From Ruminiclostridium sp. (GTDB lineage Bacteria > Bacillota > Clostridia > DSM-8532), in the NCBI GenBank assembly GCA_003535195.1, contig DOHN01000165.1, positions 1 to 6,743 on the forward strand: a stretch of 6,743 nt of DNA, in the 5' to 3' direction. Shown here piece by piece: positions 1-6,180 of the stretch. The translations under genes were made by a program, and so were the position numbers. The notes under the pieces were generated by a model that searched no databases, had not been told where the DNA came from, and worked only from the letters and a program-made list of their open reading frames with translations. Numbering within the stretch: position 1 is the first letter of the stretch; each line of letters starts with the position of its first letter.

Positions 1-39
1 ACAGTAAATACAGGCGACGTTCTTTTCGTCATTCAGTAA
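1..39 (+). CDS. C-terminal end of a biotin/lipoyl-type carrier protein (partial)
   Basis: The frame opening at base 1 reads TVNTGDVLFVIQ and then a TAA stop at 37-39. The pattern G-D-x-L-F-x-I followed at once by the stop is how the last beta strand of biotin carboxyl carrier domains usually ends. The gene runs directly into the decarboxylase beta subunit: the stop overlaps that gene's ribosome binding site and lies 12 nt before its ATG. In Na+-translocating decarboxylases the biotin carrier (gamma) subunit commonly precedes beta, so this is inferred to be the gamma subunit carrying carboxybiotin to the membrane. Only 12 residues are visible and the biotinylated Lys (usually in an MKM motif) is outside the window. 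A lipoyl domain of another enzyme is possible but fits the neighbour less well. Confidence 0.7.
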   Translation, partial: TVNTGDVLFVIQ

Positions 40-51
40 AGGAGAATCGAT

Positions 52-1188
52 ATGTTTATAGATGCGTTAAAAACTATTTGGGCAGATTCAGGATTTGCAG
101 CACTGACCTGGCAACACCTTCTGATGATTACGATTGCCTGCGTGCTGATCTATTTGGCCATCGGCAAAAAATTTGAACCGCTGCTTCTGCTTCCCATTGC
201 ATTCGGTATTTTACTTGTAAACCTGCCGCTTACAGGCCTAATGGGTGAACCACCCTCTGCCACCGAAACCGGCGGATTACTCTATTACTTATATTTGGGC
301 GTTAAAAAAGGTATTTATCCATCGCTGATATTTCTTGGCATCGGCACTATGACCGATTTCGGGCCGCTGATTGCCCGCCCTTCCAGCCTTTTTATGGGCG
401 CAGGCGCTCAATTTGGAATAATAATCGCTTTTATTATTGCAATCGCATTGGGCTTTACTCCGCAGGAAGCTTCATCCATCGGTATCATAGGCGGTGCCGA
501 CGGCCCCACCGCGATTTACCTGACGACCAAACTGGCTCCCCATTTGCTGCCGGCCATAGCCGTTGCGGCATATTCTTATATGGCCTTGATTCCTTTAATT
601 CAGCCGCCGCTTATGAGACTGCTGACCACTAAAAAGGAACGTGAGACAGCAATGGTTCAGCTTCGCGAAGTTTCCAAGCTTGAAAAAATTTGTTTCCCCA
701 TTGTCGTAACAATTTTATGCGTTCTTCTGCTCCCTTCCACAGCTCCCCTTATCGGTATGCTGATGCTCGGGAACCTCTTTAGAGAATCAGGGGTCACAGA
801 GCGTTTGTCCAACACTGCACAAAACTCCCTAATCAATATTGTTACCATTTTCCTGGGGGTTACGGTTGGTGCTACGGCCAATGCGGAGACCTTCCTGAGA
901 CTGGAAACCATCAAGATTATTGTATTGGGTCTGACAGCATTTGCGTTCAGCACCATCGGCGGTCTTTTACTGGGCAAGCTGATGTACATTATTTCAGGCG
1001 GAAAGGTAAATCCCCTTATTGGTTCTGCCGGTGTATCAGCAGTGCCGATGGCAGCCAGAGTGTCCCAGGTTGAGGGGCAAAAAGCAAACCCGGCCAATTT
1101 CCTTCTGATGCACGCCATGGGTCCCAACGTGGCAGGCGTAATTGGTTCTGCTGTAGCAGCCGGAGTTCTGTTATCTCTGTTTGGCTAA
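52..1188 (+). CDS. Na+-translocating decarboxylase beta subunit (OadB/GcdB/MmdB family)
   Basis: Integral membrane subunit that decarboxylates carboxyl-biotin and uses the energy to export Na+. At 378 aa it has the usual family length. The family core is intact: GTMTDFGPLIARP (about 98-110), GIIGGADGPTAIY (144-156) and NPLIGSAGVSAVPMAARV (320-337). By motif spacing, D150, Y176, N320, G324, S329 and R336 match the residues known in Klebsiella OadB as D203, Y229, N373, G377, S382 and R389, so the pump should be functional. The ATG at 52 has a GGAG Shine-Dalgarno site at 41-44, 7 nt upstream. It follows a probable biotin carrier gene and ends before a strong terminator, so it is the last gene of its operon. 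The substrate specificity (oxaloacetate, glutaconyl-CoA, methylmalonyl-CoA or malonate) lies in the alpha subunit, which is not in the window, so no specific symbol is given. Confidence 0.95.
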   Translation: MFIDALKTIWADSGFAALTWQHLLMITIACVLIYLAIGKKFEPLLLLPIAFGILLVNLPLTGLMGEPPSATETGGLLYYLYLGVKKGIYPSLIFLGIGTMTDFGPLIARPSSLFMGAGAQFGIIIAFIIAIALGFTPQEASSIGIIGGADGPTAIYLTTKLAPHLLPAIAVAAYSYMALIPLIQPPLMRLLTTKKERETAMVQLREVSKLEKICFPIVVTILCVLLLPSTAPLIGMLMLGNLFRESGVTERLSNTAQNSLINIVTIFLGVTVGATANAETFLRLETIKIIVLGLTAFAFSTIGGLLLGKLMYIISGGKVNPLIGSAGVSAVPMAARVSQVEGQKANPANFLLMHAMGPNVAGVIGSAVAAGVLLSLFG

Positions 1189-1255
1189 TCGTTTTTCCTG
1201 CTAAGGGATAACTTTTATTATTTAAACTTACCTTTGTAAAACAAATATTCGGTTG

Positions 1256-1292
1256 AAGACTGCCGCTGGGCTTAACCCGGCGGCAGTCTTTT
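1256..1292 (+). terminator. Rho-independent terminator of the decarboxylase operon
   Basis: A 15-bp stem (1256-1270 with 1276-1290) has one G-U pair and a 5-nt loop, CTTAA. It is GC-rich at the loop end and is followed by a short T run (1289-1292). It lies about 70 nt after the beta-subunit stop and upstream of the next gene's putative promoter. The T tract is short, but the stem is very strong. The AA at its left foot means it could also act weakly on the opposite strand. Confidence 0.85.
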
Positions 1293-1310
1293 AAACCGGC
1301 CATCACAGTA

Positions 1311-1339
1311 TTGCTCTATTTGCATAAATGCGTTATAAA
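1311..1339 (+). promoter_or_regulatory. Candidate promoter of the MFS transporter gene
   Basis: TTGCTC (1311-1316), a 17-bp spacer and TATAAA (1334-1339) make a plausible sigma-A-type promoter. It lies downstream of the terminator and about 110 nt before the transporter ATG. A weaker alternative, TTGTTA (1344-1349), 18 bp, TAAATA (1368-1373), lies just after it. Neither has an extended -10. Sequence alone cannot decide between them. Confidence 0.4.
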
Positions 1340-1417
1340 GGAATTGTTACAACATACTTTTTGCGGGTAAATAATATCAATGCTCAAGACGTATTCAAAA
1401 AGACGTCATGCAAATAG
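1316..1417. repeat. 10-bp inverted repeat in the MFS upstream region
   Basis: CTATTTGCAT (1316-1325) is repeated exactly, inverted, as ATGCAAATAG (1408-1417), 82 bp apart. The first arm lies inside the candidate promoter spacer and the second about 15 bp before the ribosome binding site. Between them is a direct repeat of AAGACGT (1386-1392 and 1400-1406). The rest of this 259-bp gap (1189-1447) holds only the terminator and the promoter candidates, and I see no small gene in it. A regulator binding both arms is an inference. Confidence 0.4.
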
Positions 1418-1447
1418 CTGAAATCAAAGATAAAAGGAGAGACTTTT

Positions 1448-2680
1448 ATGCAGCAGTCCCAAGAAAGCAATAAACTTACCAGATGGCCCTATCTATTCAC
1501 CGGTGTTATTAGTATGCTTTTTGCCGGCATTATTTACGCCTGGTCCATTCTAAAGGCGCCTCTTGCATCAGAATTCGGTTGGTCTCCCTCCCAGTTGGCC
1601 CTTAATTTCACCCTGACAATGTGCTTTTTTTGTATTGGCGGAATTGTTTCAGGCATATTGACCAAGAAGACCTCCCCCAGAATTACCGTAACCATTTCTA
1701 CAGTTTTGGTGTGTGTTGGTTTTACCATTGCTTCCCAGATGTCCGGAAACAGTATTCTGACTTTATACATATCCTATGGCATTATGTGCGGCCTCGGTAT
1801 CGGCATGGCCTACAACGCCATTATCTCGTCAACAAACGCATGGTTTCCCGATAAAAAGGGCACTTGCTCCGGCGCAATGATGATGGGCTTCGGGGCCAGC
1901 ACACTGGTGCTTGGAAACTTTGCCGGTGCTTTAATAAGAGCAGAATCGATAGGCTGGAGAACGACCTATCTGATCCTCGGCATTGCCATAGGCATTGTTC
2001 TGCTAATGGCAAGTTTCATTGTAAAATTTCCTCCCCAGGGCCAAACATTGCCCCAGCCCAAAGCCAGCGATAAGACGAAAGAAAAAGAAAGCTTTGAAAC
2101 GCGGGACTATACTACAGCCGAAATGCTGCGCAGACTGACTTTTTGGAAGTTTTTCCTGTTCTCCATTACCATGGCCGCTGTGGGAAGTACGGTCATCAGC
2201 TTTGCGAAGGACCTGGCCTTATCCATCGGCGCTGCAGACACTCTTGCGACGACCCTGGTAGGCGTACTCTCTATTTTCAACGGCCTTGGAAGAATATTTT
2301 CCGGTGTGCTTTTTGATATGAAGGGCTGCCGGTTTACAATGGTAACAGCGAATATCATATCCATCGCGGCGCCTGTTGTGATCCTGACAGCTGTTTTAGC
2401 AGGATCCCTTCCCATAGGCATCATCGGGCTTTGCCTTGTGGGCATTTCCTATGGCTGCTCACCTACCATAAGCTCCGCTTTTACCAGCCTGTTCTATGGC
2501 AGCAAGAATTTCCCCATGAACTTCAGTGTGACTAATACCATACTGATCCCGGCCTCCTTTACCGCAACTCTGGCAGGTTCGATGGTAGCCTCCACGGGAT
2601 CCTATGTGATTCCTTTCATAATGCTCATTGCGTTTGCTGTAGTTTCCCTGCTGCTGAACCTGAGTATCAAACGCCCATAA
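1448..2680 (+). CDS. MFS transporter, oxalate/formate antiporter (OFA) family
   Basis: A 410-aa, roughly 12-helix carrier of the major facilitator superfamily. OFA features are the N-terminal YAWSILKAPLASEFGWS (30-46), GLGIGMAYNAIISSTNAWFPDKKG (115-138), a charged central loop (about 194-228, rich in Lys and Glu) that splits the two six-helix halves, and the repeated MFS loop motif NGLGRIFSGVLFDMKG (278-293). The family moves small carboxylates such as oxalate, formate, lactate and pyruvate. A Lys is present at 254 (VISFAKDLALS), but the region corresponding to helix 11 (about 357-380) contains no Lys, although the oxalate carrier OxlT uses one there. Oxalate is therefore not a safe prediction. 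The ATG at 1448 has a strong AAAAGGAGA site at 1432-1440. The gene appears to be a single-gene transcript between two terminators. A link to the upstream decarboxylase is possible but unproven. Confidence 0.9.
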   Translation: MQQSQESNKLTRWPYLFTGVISMLFAGIIYAWSILKAPLASEFGWSPSQLALNFTLTMCFFCIGGIVSGILTKKTSPRITVTISTVLVCVGFTIASQMSGNSILTLYISYGIMCGLGIGMAYNAIISSTNAWFPDKKGTCSGAMMMGFGASTLVLGNFAGALIRAESIGWRTTYLILGIAIGIVLLMASFIVKFPPQGQTLPQPKASDKTKEKESFETRDYTTAEMLRRLTFWKFFLFSITMAAVGSTVISFAKDLALSIGAADTLATTLVGVLSIFNGLGRIFSGVLFDMKGCRFTMVTANIISIAAPVVILTAVLAGSLPIGIIGLCLVGISYGCSPTISSAFTSLFYGSKNFPMNFSVTNTILIPASFTATLAGSMVASTGSYVIPFIMLIAFAVVSLLLNLSIKRP

Positions 2681-2708
2681 GCAAACCCTAAAACTTTTCA
2701 GGATACAG

Positions 2709-2740
2709 GAAAGCTGCGGTTTAACGCCGCAGCTTTCTTT
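2709..2740 (+). terminator. Rho-independent terminator after the MFS gene, possibly bidirectional
   Basis: A perfect 11-bp stem (2709-2719 with 2727-2737) and a 7-nt loop are followed by a T-rich tail (TTTCTTT, 2734-2740). It is 28 nt past the MFS stop. The gene on the opposite strand ends at 2772 and converges on it, so the same hairpin probably also stops that transcript, but its tail in that direction (CCTG) is a poor terminator tail. Confidence 0.85.
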
Positions 2741-2771
2741 AAACGATTATGATTTAATTTCTCTTCCTGGG

Positions 2772-3497
2772 TCAATCCCTTGATCTTCCGAACAGTCTTA
2801 AGAAGATCAGGAACAGGTTGATAAAATCAAGATACAGGCTTAGCGCACCCATGATGCCAATATTACTGCGCAAAACTTCGTCGCCCTCGGTGCCAAAATA
2901 ATAACCCTTCAGCTTTTGCATGTCATAGGCGGTAAGGCCCAGAAAAACAAACAGGCTTAACATGCTTATAAACCACATCATACCGCTGCTGCGAAGGAAA
3001 ATATTGACCACAGTCAGGACCAGAGTGCCGATAAGCCCCATAAACAGAATGCTTCTGAACCTGGTCAGATCAGCTTTTGTCACATATCCGTAAACACTCA
3101 TGACTCCGAACGTAATGGCGGTAATACCAAAGGCAGCCGCAATGGATTCACCGGTAAAAGCCAGAAGCAATATGGACAAGGTCAACCCGTTCAAAGCGGC
3201 ATAAGCCAGAAACATTCCCACTGCAGTTGTATGCTTCAGCTTGGTAATACGTGCGGAAAGAACTGCAACCAAAGCAAGTTCACCGATCATCAGTCCGAAA
3301 AACAGGAAATTATTTTGTACAATATTATATACAAGATACGGGTTGCCGGCTACTAAAAAAGCAACGACGGCCGTGAGCACAAGCCCTAAAAACATCCAGC
3401 TGAAAACTCTGGCAATGAAATTATTCATACCTTTAACGGTAGCATATTCCTCTTCAAAGGTTCTTGGCCCGTAATTTCCTTTATAATCGTAACTCAT
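2772..3497 (-). CDS. Bax inhibitor-1 / YccA-like (TMBIM family) membrane protein
   Basis: A hydrophobic protein of 241 aa with about seven membrane helices after a polar N-terminus of roughly 25 residues. The C-terminal signature SLYLDFINLFLIFLRLFG is typical of the bacterial UPF0005/BI-1 family. Counting from the chosen start, Asp192 (LTAYDMQKLK) and Asp224 (LYLDFINLF) probably correspond to the paired aspartates that gate Ca2+ leak by pH in Bacillus YetJ; that equivalence is by motif, not alignment. Family members are proposed membrane ion (Ca2+) leak channels or stress proteins, and the physiological role in bacteria is poorly known. I chose the ATG at 3497-3495 because GGGGTG sits 6 nt before it. 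The frame also opens at a GTG at 3506 (244 aa), but that codon is part of this ribosome site and has none of its own. The gene lies 3' of the thiamine importer operon and probably has its own promoter. Confidence 0.9.
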   Translation of the reverse strand: MSYDYKGNYGPRTFEEEYATVKGMNNFIARVFSWMFLGLVLTAVVAFLVAGNPYLVYNIVQNNFLFFGLMIGELALVAVLSARITKLKHTTAVGMFLAYAALNGLTLSILLLAFTGESIAAAFGITAITFGVMSVYGYVTKADLTRFRSILFMGLIGTLVLTVVNIFLRSSGMMWFISMLSLFVFLGLTAYDMQKLKGYYFGTEGDEVLRSNIGIMGALSLYLDFINLFLIFLRLFGRSRD

Positions 3498-3503
3498 ATT
3501 CTT

Positions 3504-3509
3504 CACCCC
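3504..3509 (-). promoter_or_regulatory. Ribosome binding site that decides the BI-1 start
   Basis: Read on the - strand this is GGGGTG, a match to the GG-TG part of the AGGAGGTG consensus, 6 nt before the ATG at 3497-3495. It contains the alternative GTG start (3506-3504), which would leave that start without a usable site. Confidence 0.6.
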
Positions 3510-3534
3510 ATTTTCATTATACTTCTTTCTTATA

Positions 3535-3562
3535 ATTATATACCCTTTTGCTTGTAAAGCAA
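3535..3562 (-). promoter_or_regulatory. Candidate promoter of the BI-1 gene
   Basis: On the - strand, TTGCTT (3557-3562), a 16-bp spacer and a perfect TATAAT (3535-3540) lie about 40 nt before the BI-1 start, giving a 5' UTR of roughly 30 nt. The -35 lies inside an 8-bp palindrome at 3546-3564. An overlapping choice (TTTACA, 17 bp, TTATAA) is also possible. The promoter suggests BI-1 can be expressed independently of the thiamine-regulated operon, although no clear terminator separates them and read-through is likely. Confidence 0.55.
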
Positions 3563-3564
3563 AA
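3546..3564. repeat. 8-bp palindrome with 3-nt spacer over the BI-1 promoter -35
   Basis: TTTTGCTT (3546-3553), GTA, AAGCAAAA (3557-3564) is a perfect inverted repeat. It covers the -35 and part of the spacer of the BI-1 promoter candidate, the place expected for a repressor operator. It could instead be a weak hairpin after the ABC ATPase gene, but it is AT-rich and lacks a T tail on the - strand (AAAAGGG follows). Confidence 0.45.
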
Positions 3565-3570
3565 CCAAAG

Positions 3571-3592
3571 ATTCTATTGGGTTTCTATTGGG
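3571..3592. repeat. Tandem 11-bp duplication at the end of the ABC ATPase gene
   Basis: TTCTATTGGG occurs at 3572-3581 and again at 3583-3592, an 11-bp period covering the gene's last codons and TAG stop. The outer copy lies just past the stop and leaves the protein unchanged. It looks like a small slippage duplication. Confidence 0.6.
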
Positions 3593-4361
3593 CCAGCAAT
3601 TCAAGAATATTTCTCTTAAAGTTAAGAAATTTTTGATCTAAAAGCATTTCTCTGGATCTCGGCCGTTCAAAATCAATGGGAATTTCACCCGAAATATTTC
3701 CGGGCCTGCTGCTCATTACCAAAACACGGTCGGATAAATAAATAGCCTCATCAATATTGTGGGTAACAAAAAGCACAGTCTTCCGATATTTCTCCCAGAC
3801 TGAGATCAGCCAGTCCTGCATCTGAATTCGCGTAATCTCGTCCAAAGCACCGAAAGGTTCATCTAGAAGCATGATATTTCCTTCCATCAGATAAGTACGA
3901 AGCAGGGCCGCCCTCTGCCTCATTCCGCCCGACAGCTGATTGGGCTTATAGCTTTCAAAGCCGTCAAGACCAAATTCCGGCAAAAGAGGCCCGATATCTT
4001 TCTGAGCTTTTTTTAAATCCCCCCTACGGATTTCCACAGGTAAAAGAATATTGGATAAAACCGAACGCCATGGCATCAGGCAATCCTTTTGAAGCATATA
4101 GCAAACGGGGACTCTTTCCTGTTTAGGATCTCTTCCTTCAAGGGTTACCGTTCCGTCATATGCCCTGTCAAGCCCAGCAATGAGCTTAAGAAGAGTACTT
4201 TTACCACAGCCGCTGGGCCCCAGCAGCGAAACAAATTCATTTTTGCTGACAGACAGGGAGACATCGGACAGCACTTTAAGGCTATTTTCCTCCCCCTGCC
4301 TGTCCATACCGGGACTATTGAACACTTTATTCAATTGATTGATTTCGATCTGATTGCCCAT
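3585..4361 (-). CDS. thiZ: ABC transporter ATP-binding protein, ThiZ-like (nitrate/taurine/pyrimidine class)
   Basis: Cytoplasmic ATPase that powers the importer formed with the two genes upstream. At 258 aa it has the usual length and every nucleotide-binding motif: Walker A GPSGCGKST (48-56), Q-loop Gln91 in YMLQKDCLMPW, signature LSGGMRQR (143-150), Walker B IMLLDEP (163-169), D-loop GALD (171-174) and switch His201 in VTHNIDEA. The YMLQKDxLMPWR and LLDEPFGALDEITR segments are typical of the NitT/TauT subfamily that includes TauB, SsuB and ThiZ. The thiamine assignment comes from the operon and its riboswitch, not from this protein. Its ATG has AGGGG 4 nt upstream and lies 7 nt past the stop of the binding-protein gene, so translation is probably coupled. 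A 12-residue insertion-like stretch (about 16-27, SPGMDRQGEENS) follows the first strand, a common variable spot. Confidence 0.9.
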   Translation of the reverse strand: MGNQIEINQLNKVFNSPGMDRQGEENSLKVLSDVSLSVSKNEFVSLLGPSGCGKSTLLKLIAGLDRAYDGTVTLEGRDPKQERVPVCYMLQKDCLMPWRSVLSNILLPVEIRRGDLKKAQKDIGPLLPEFGLDGFESYKPNQLSGGMRQRAALLRTYLMEGNIMLLDEPFGALDEITRIQMQDWLISVWEKYRKTVLFVTHNIDEAIYLSDRVLVMSSRPGNISGEIPIDFERPRSREMLLDQKFLNFKRNILELLAQ

Positions 4362-4368
4362 TCTGCCC

Positions 4369-5373
4369 CTATTTCTCTACAAATTTGTTTGTATAAGCCT
4401 TTGACACGTCAATCTTCTCTTTGATGAACCCGTTCTCAGCCATCCAGTTGGTATAGTCCTGCCAGACTTCCTCTTTTTGATATCCCCAATATTCTGCTTC
4501 GGCCTGATATTGCTGTGACAGGAATTTCTGGCTCTCCTTTACCAGCTCTCCGTCTATCTCCGGGACAGCTTTGATCAAAATTTCAGCCGCTTCTTCCGGA
4601 TTTTCAATAGCAAATTCATACCCTTTTTTTGCCGCGGTCATGAAGGCCTTTACCAGTTGTTCATTTTGAGCAAGAATGGTCTCATTGGTGATGATGACCG
4701 GCGTATAATAATCGAAAACAGTGGCTTCCTTGCCCAGATCGATATAGTTCAGCTCCATACCCTTTTGTTTGGCCGCAATGCCATCCCAGCCTTCAAAAAT
4801 CCAGCCGAAATCTATTTGTCCGCTGGCACTGGCCTGGAAAAAGTCCGCATCCCCTGTAGTTGCTATTTTTACTTTTGAAAAATCTGCACCCACTTGTTCC
4901 ATCAGATATTTGATGGTGGCTTCCTCAATGGGCGAGCCCCATCCTCCGTAAATTTTTCCTTCAAAATCCTTTGGTGAGAGTATATTTTTATCCTTCAATG
5001 AGGCGAAGCCTGAGGTGTTATGCTGGATGACAGCGGCCAGTGAAACAAGTGGAATGCCCTCGGCACGCGCAAAAGTCACGCTTTCCTGATAGCTTATGCC
5101 AAACTGTGCGGAGCCGGAAGCCACGATTGAATCCGATGTTCCCTCAGAGGGCTGAATGATTTCCACATCAAGCCCCTGTTCCTCAAAGAAGCCCTGGGCT
5201 TTTGCCGCGTAAATACCGGTATGGTTTGTATTGGGAGTCCAGTCCAAAACAAAAGTTACCTTTTGAAGGTCCCGGCCTTTATCCGGCGCTCCAGTCCCAC
5301 ATGCAGACAAAGAAAGAGTTAAGGTTATTATAATAAGGATCAGTAAAAATCTTGTCATTTTAAAATATTTCAT
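4369..5373 (-). CDS. thiY: ABC transporter substrate-binding lipoprotein, NMT1/THI5-like (ThiY type)
   Basis: Extracellular lipid-anchored receptor that delivers substrate to the permease. The 334-aa protein has a basic N-terminus, a hydrophobic stretch (9-21) and a lipobox LSAC ending in Cys25, the expected lipidation site. The mature part starts with VTFVLDWTPNTNHTGIY (39-55), the hallmark of the NMT1/THI5 fold as found in ThiY, the formylaminopyrimidine receptor of Bacillus halodurans, and is followed by AKAQGFFEEQGLDVEI and an ASGSAQFGIS segment typical of this class. HMP or formylaminopyrimidine is therefore the likeliest ligand, supported by the upstream TPP riboswitch; thiamine itself or a riboflavin-like ligand cannot be excluded. 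The start ATG has an excellent AAAGGTGATC site; an in-frame ATG at codon 6 has none. The gene lies 30 nt after the permease and 7 nt before the ATPase. Confidence 0.9.
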   Translation of the reverse strand: MKYFKMTRFLLILIIITLTLSLSACGTGAPDKGRDLQKVTFVLDWTPNTNHTGIYAAKAQGFFEEQGLDVEIIQPSEGTSDSIVASGSAQFGISYQESVTFARAEGIPLVSLAAVIQHNTSGFASLKDKNILSPKDFEGKIYGGWGSPIEEATIKYLMEQVGADFSKVKIATTGDADFFQASASGQIDFGWIFEGWDGIAAKQKGMELNYIDLGKEATVFDYYTPVIITNETILAQNEQLVKAFMTAAKKGYEFAIENPEEAAEILIKAVPEIDGELVKESQKFLSQQYQAEAEYWGYQKEEVWQDYTNWMAENGFIKEKIDVSKAYTNKFVEK

Positions 5374-5403
5374 AGGATCACCTTTCTACTGTAAGATAGT
5401 TTT

Positions 5404-6180
5404 TCATTTTAATTGCCAATGCCTTTCAAACATTTCAATCAGCTTATACAACCCAAGACTCAGCAGAACAATCATCAGCACATCCGCAAAGAGCACTGAG
5501 GTTTTAAAGCTTGTCATGGCACGGGTCATATAAATTCCGAGGCCTTTTTGAGCCCCAACCCACTCCGATATCACCGCGCCCATAATGCTGTAGGTAGCTG
5601 CAATTTTCAAGCCAGAAAACAGGTCGGGCAAGGCCTGGGGAATCCTCGCTATAAAAAAAGCCTGCCACCGGCTTGCGCCCATCACCTGAAGAAGCGCATC
5701 CATATTCTCGTCAGCCTCTATGAGCCCTTGCGTAAAAGTCACGGCAATAGGAAAGAAGCATACCAGTATGACAATGAGCACCTTCGGCAAAAGGCCAAAG
5801 CCGAACCATATGGCAAAAAGCGGGGTCAATACGATGATGGGAATGGTCTGAGTGATAACAAACAAAGGGTATAGCGCCCTTCGCACCCGTTGATAATAGC
5901 CCATCAAAATTCCCGAAGCAATTCCCAGCAGTACCGCAAGACCAAACCCTATCAAGGCCTCGCCGGTTGTCACAAGGGTGTGGGACAACAGCAGGACCCG
6001 GTTCTGGTAAAGAGCTTCTATCACCATTACAGGGGTAGGAAGGATATAGGAAGGCATATTGCCGATGTCTCCAAAAACCTGCCAGAAAACGACCAGCAAA
6101 AAAATGATGGACACCGGAAGCCAATCAAACTTTATATACCCCTTATTATTCTTTTGTCCTGTACTTCCCGACTTTCTCAT
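5404..6180 (-). CDS. thiX: ABC transporter permease, ThiX-like (BPD_transp_1 family)
   Basis: Membrane channel of the importer, presumably a homodimer. The chosen 258-aa form has about six helices after a polar N-terminus, and the cytoplasmic coupling loop GASRWQAFFIARIPQALP (168-185) carries the conserved Gly and the I-x-x-A-L-P end that dock on the ATPase. It resembles TauC/SsuC/ThiX permeases. The reading frame also opens at a GTG at 6192 (262 aa, beginning MSLLM), but that codon abuts its own GGAGG with no spacing. The ATG at 6180-6178 lies 9 nt after the GGTG part of the same site, so I prefer it. Either way the gene overlaps the end of the thiamine-binding-protein gene (35 or 47 nt, different frame), which implies translational coupling. 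Confidence 0.88.
   Translation of the reverse strand: MRKSGSTGQKNNKGYIKFDWLPVSIIFLLVVFWQVFGDIGNMPSYILPTPVMVIEALYQNRVLLLSHTLVTTGEALIGFGLAVLLGIASGILMGYYQRVRRALYPLFVITQTIPIIVLTPLFAIWFGFGLLPKVLIVILVCFFPIAVTFTQGLIEADENMDALLQVMGASRWQAFFIARIPQALPDLFSGLKIAATYSIMGAVISEWVGAQKGLGIYMTRAMTSFKTSVLFADVLMIVLLSLGLYKLIEMFERHWQLK

Noticed and set aside
657..1306. Open frames on the - strand (657-1127 and 1016-1306)
   Set aside because: They are antisense to the well-conserved decarboxylase beta subunit, have no recognisable domain or ribosome binding site, and the second runs through the terminator hairpin.
1534..2445. Short frames in other phases across the MFS gene
   Set aside because: They lie wholly inside a gene with a clear family match, and their compositions (Arg-, Cys- and His-rich) look like frame shadows.
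1448..2680. Naming the MFS gene oxlT (oxalate:formate antiporter)
   Set aside because: Family membership is clear, but the helix-11 lysine seems to be missing and no oxalate-degrading genes are visible.
3546..3564. The palindrome as a terminator for the ABC ATPase gene
   Set aside because: The stem is AT-rich and is followed by AAAAGGG rather than a T run on the - strand; an operator or chance palindrome fits better.
3585..6180. Assignment as a taurine or alkanesulfonate importer (TauABC/SsuABC)
   Set aside because: The ATPase and permease alone would allow it, but the binding protein's DWTPNTNHTG motif, the TPP riboswitch and the thiamine-binding protein all point to thiamine or pyrimidine uptake.
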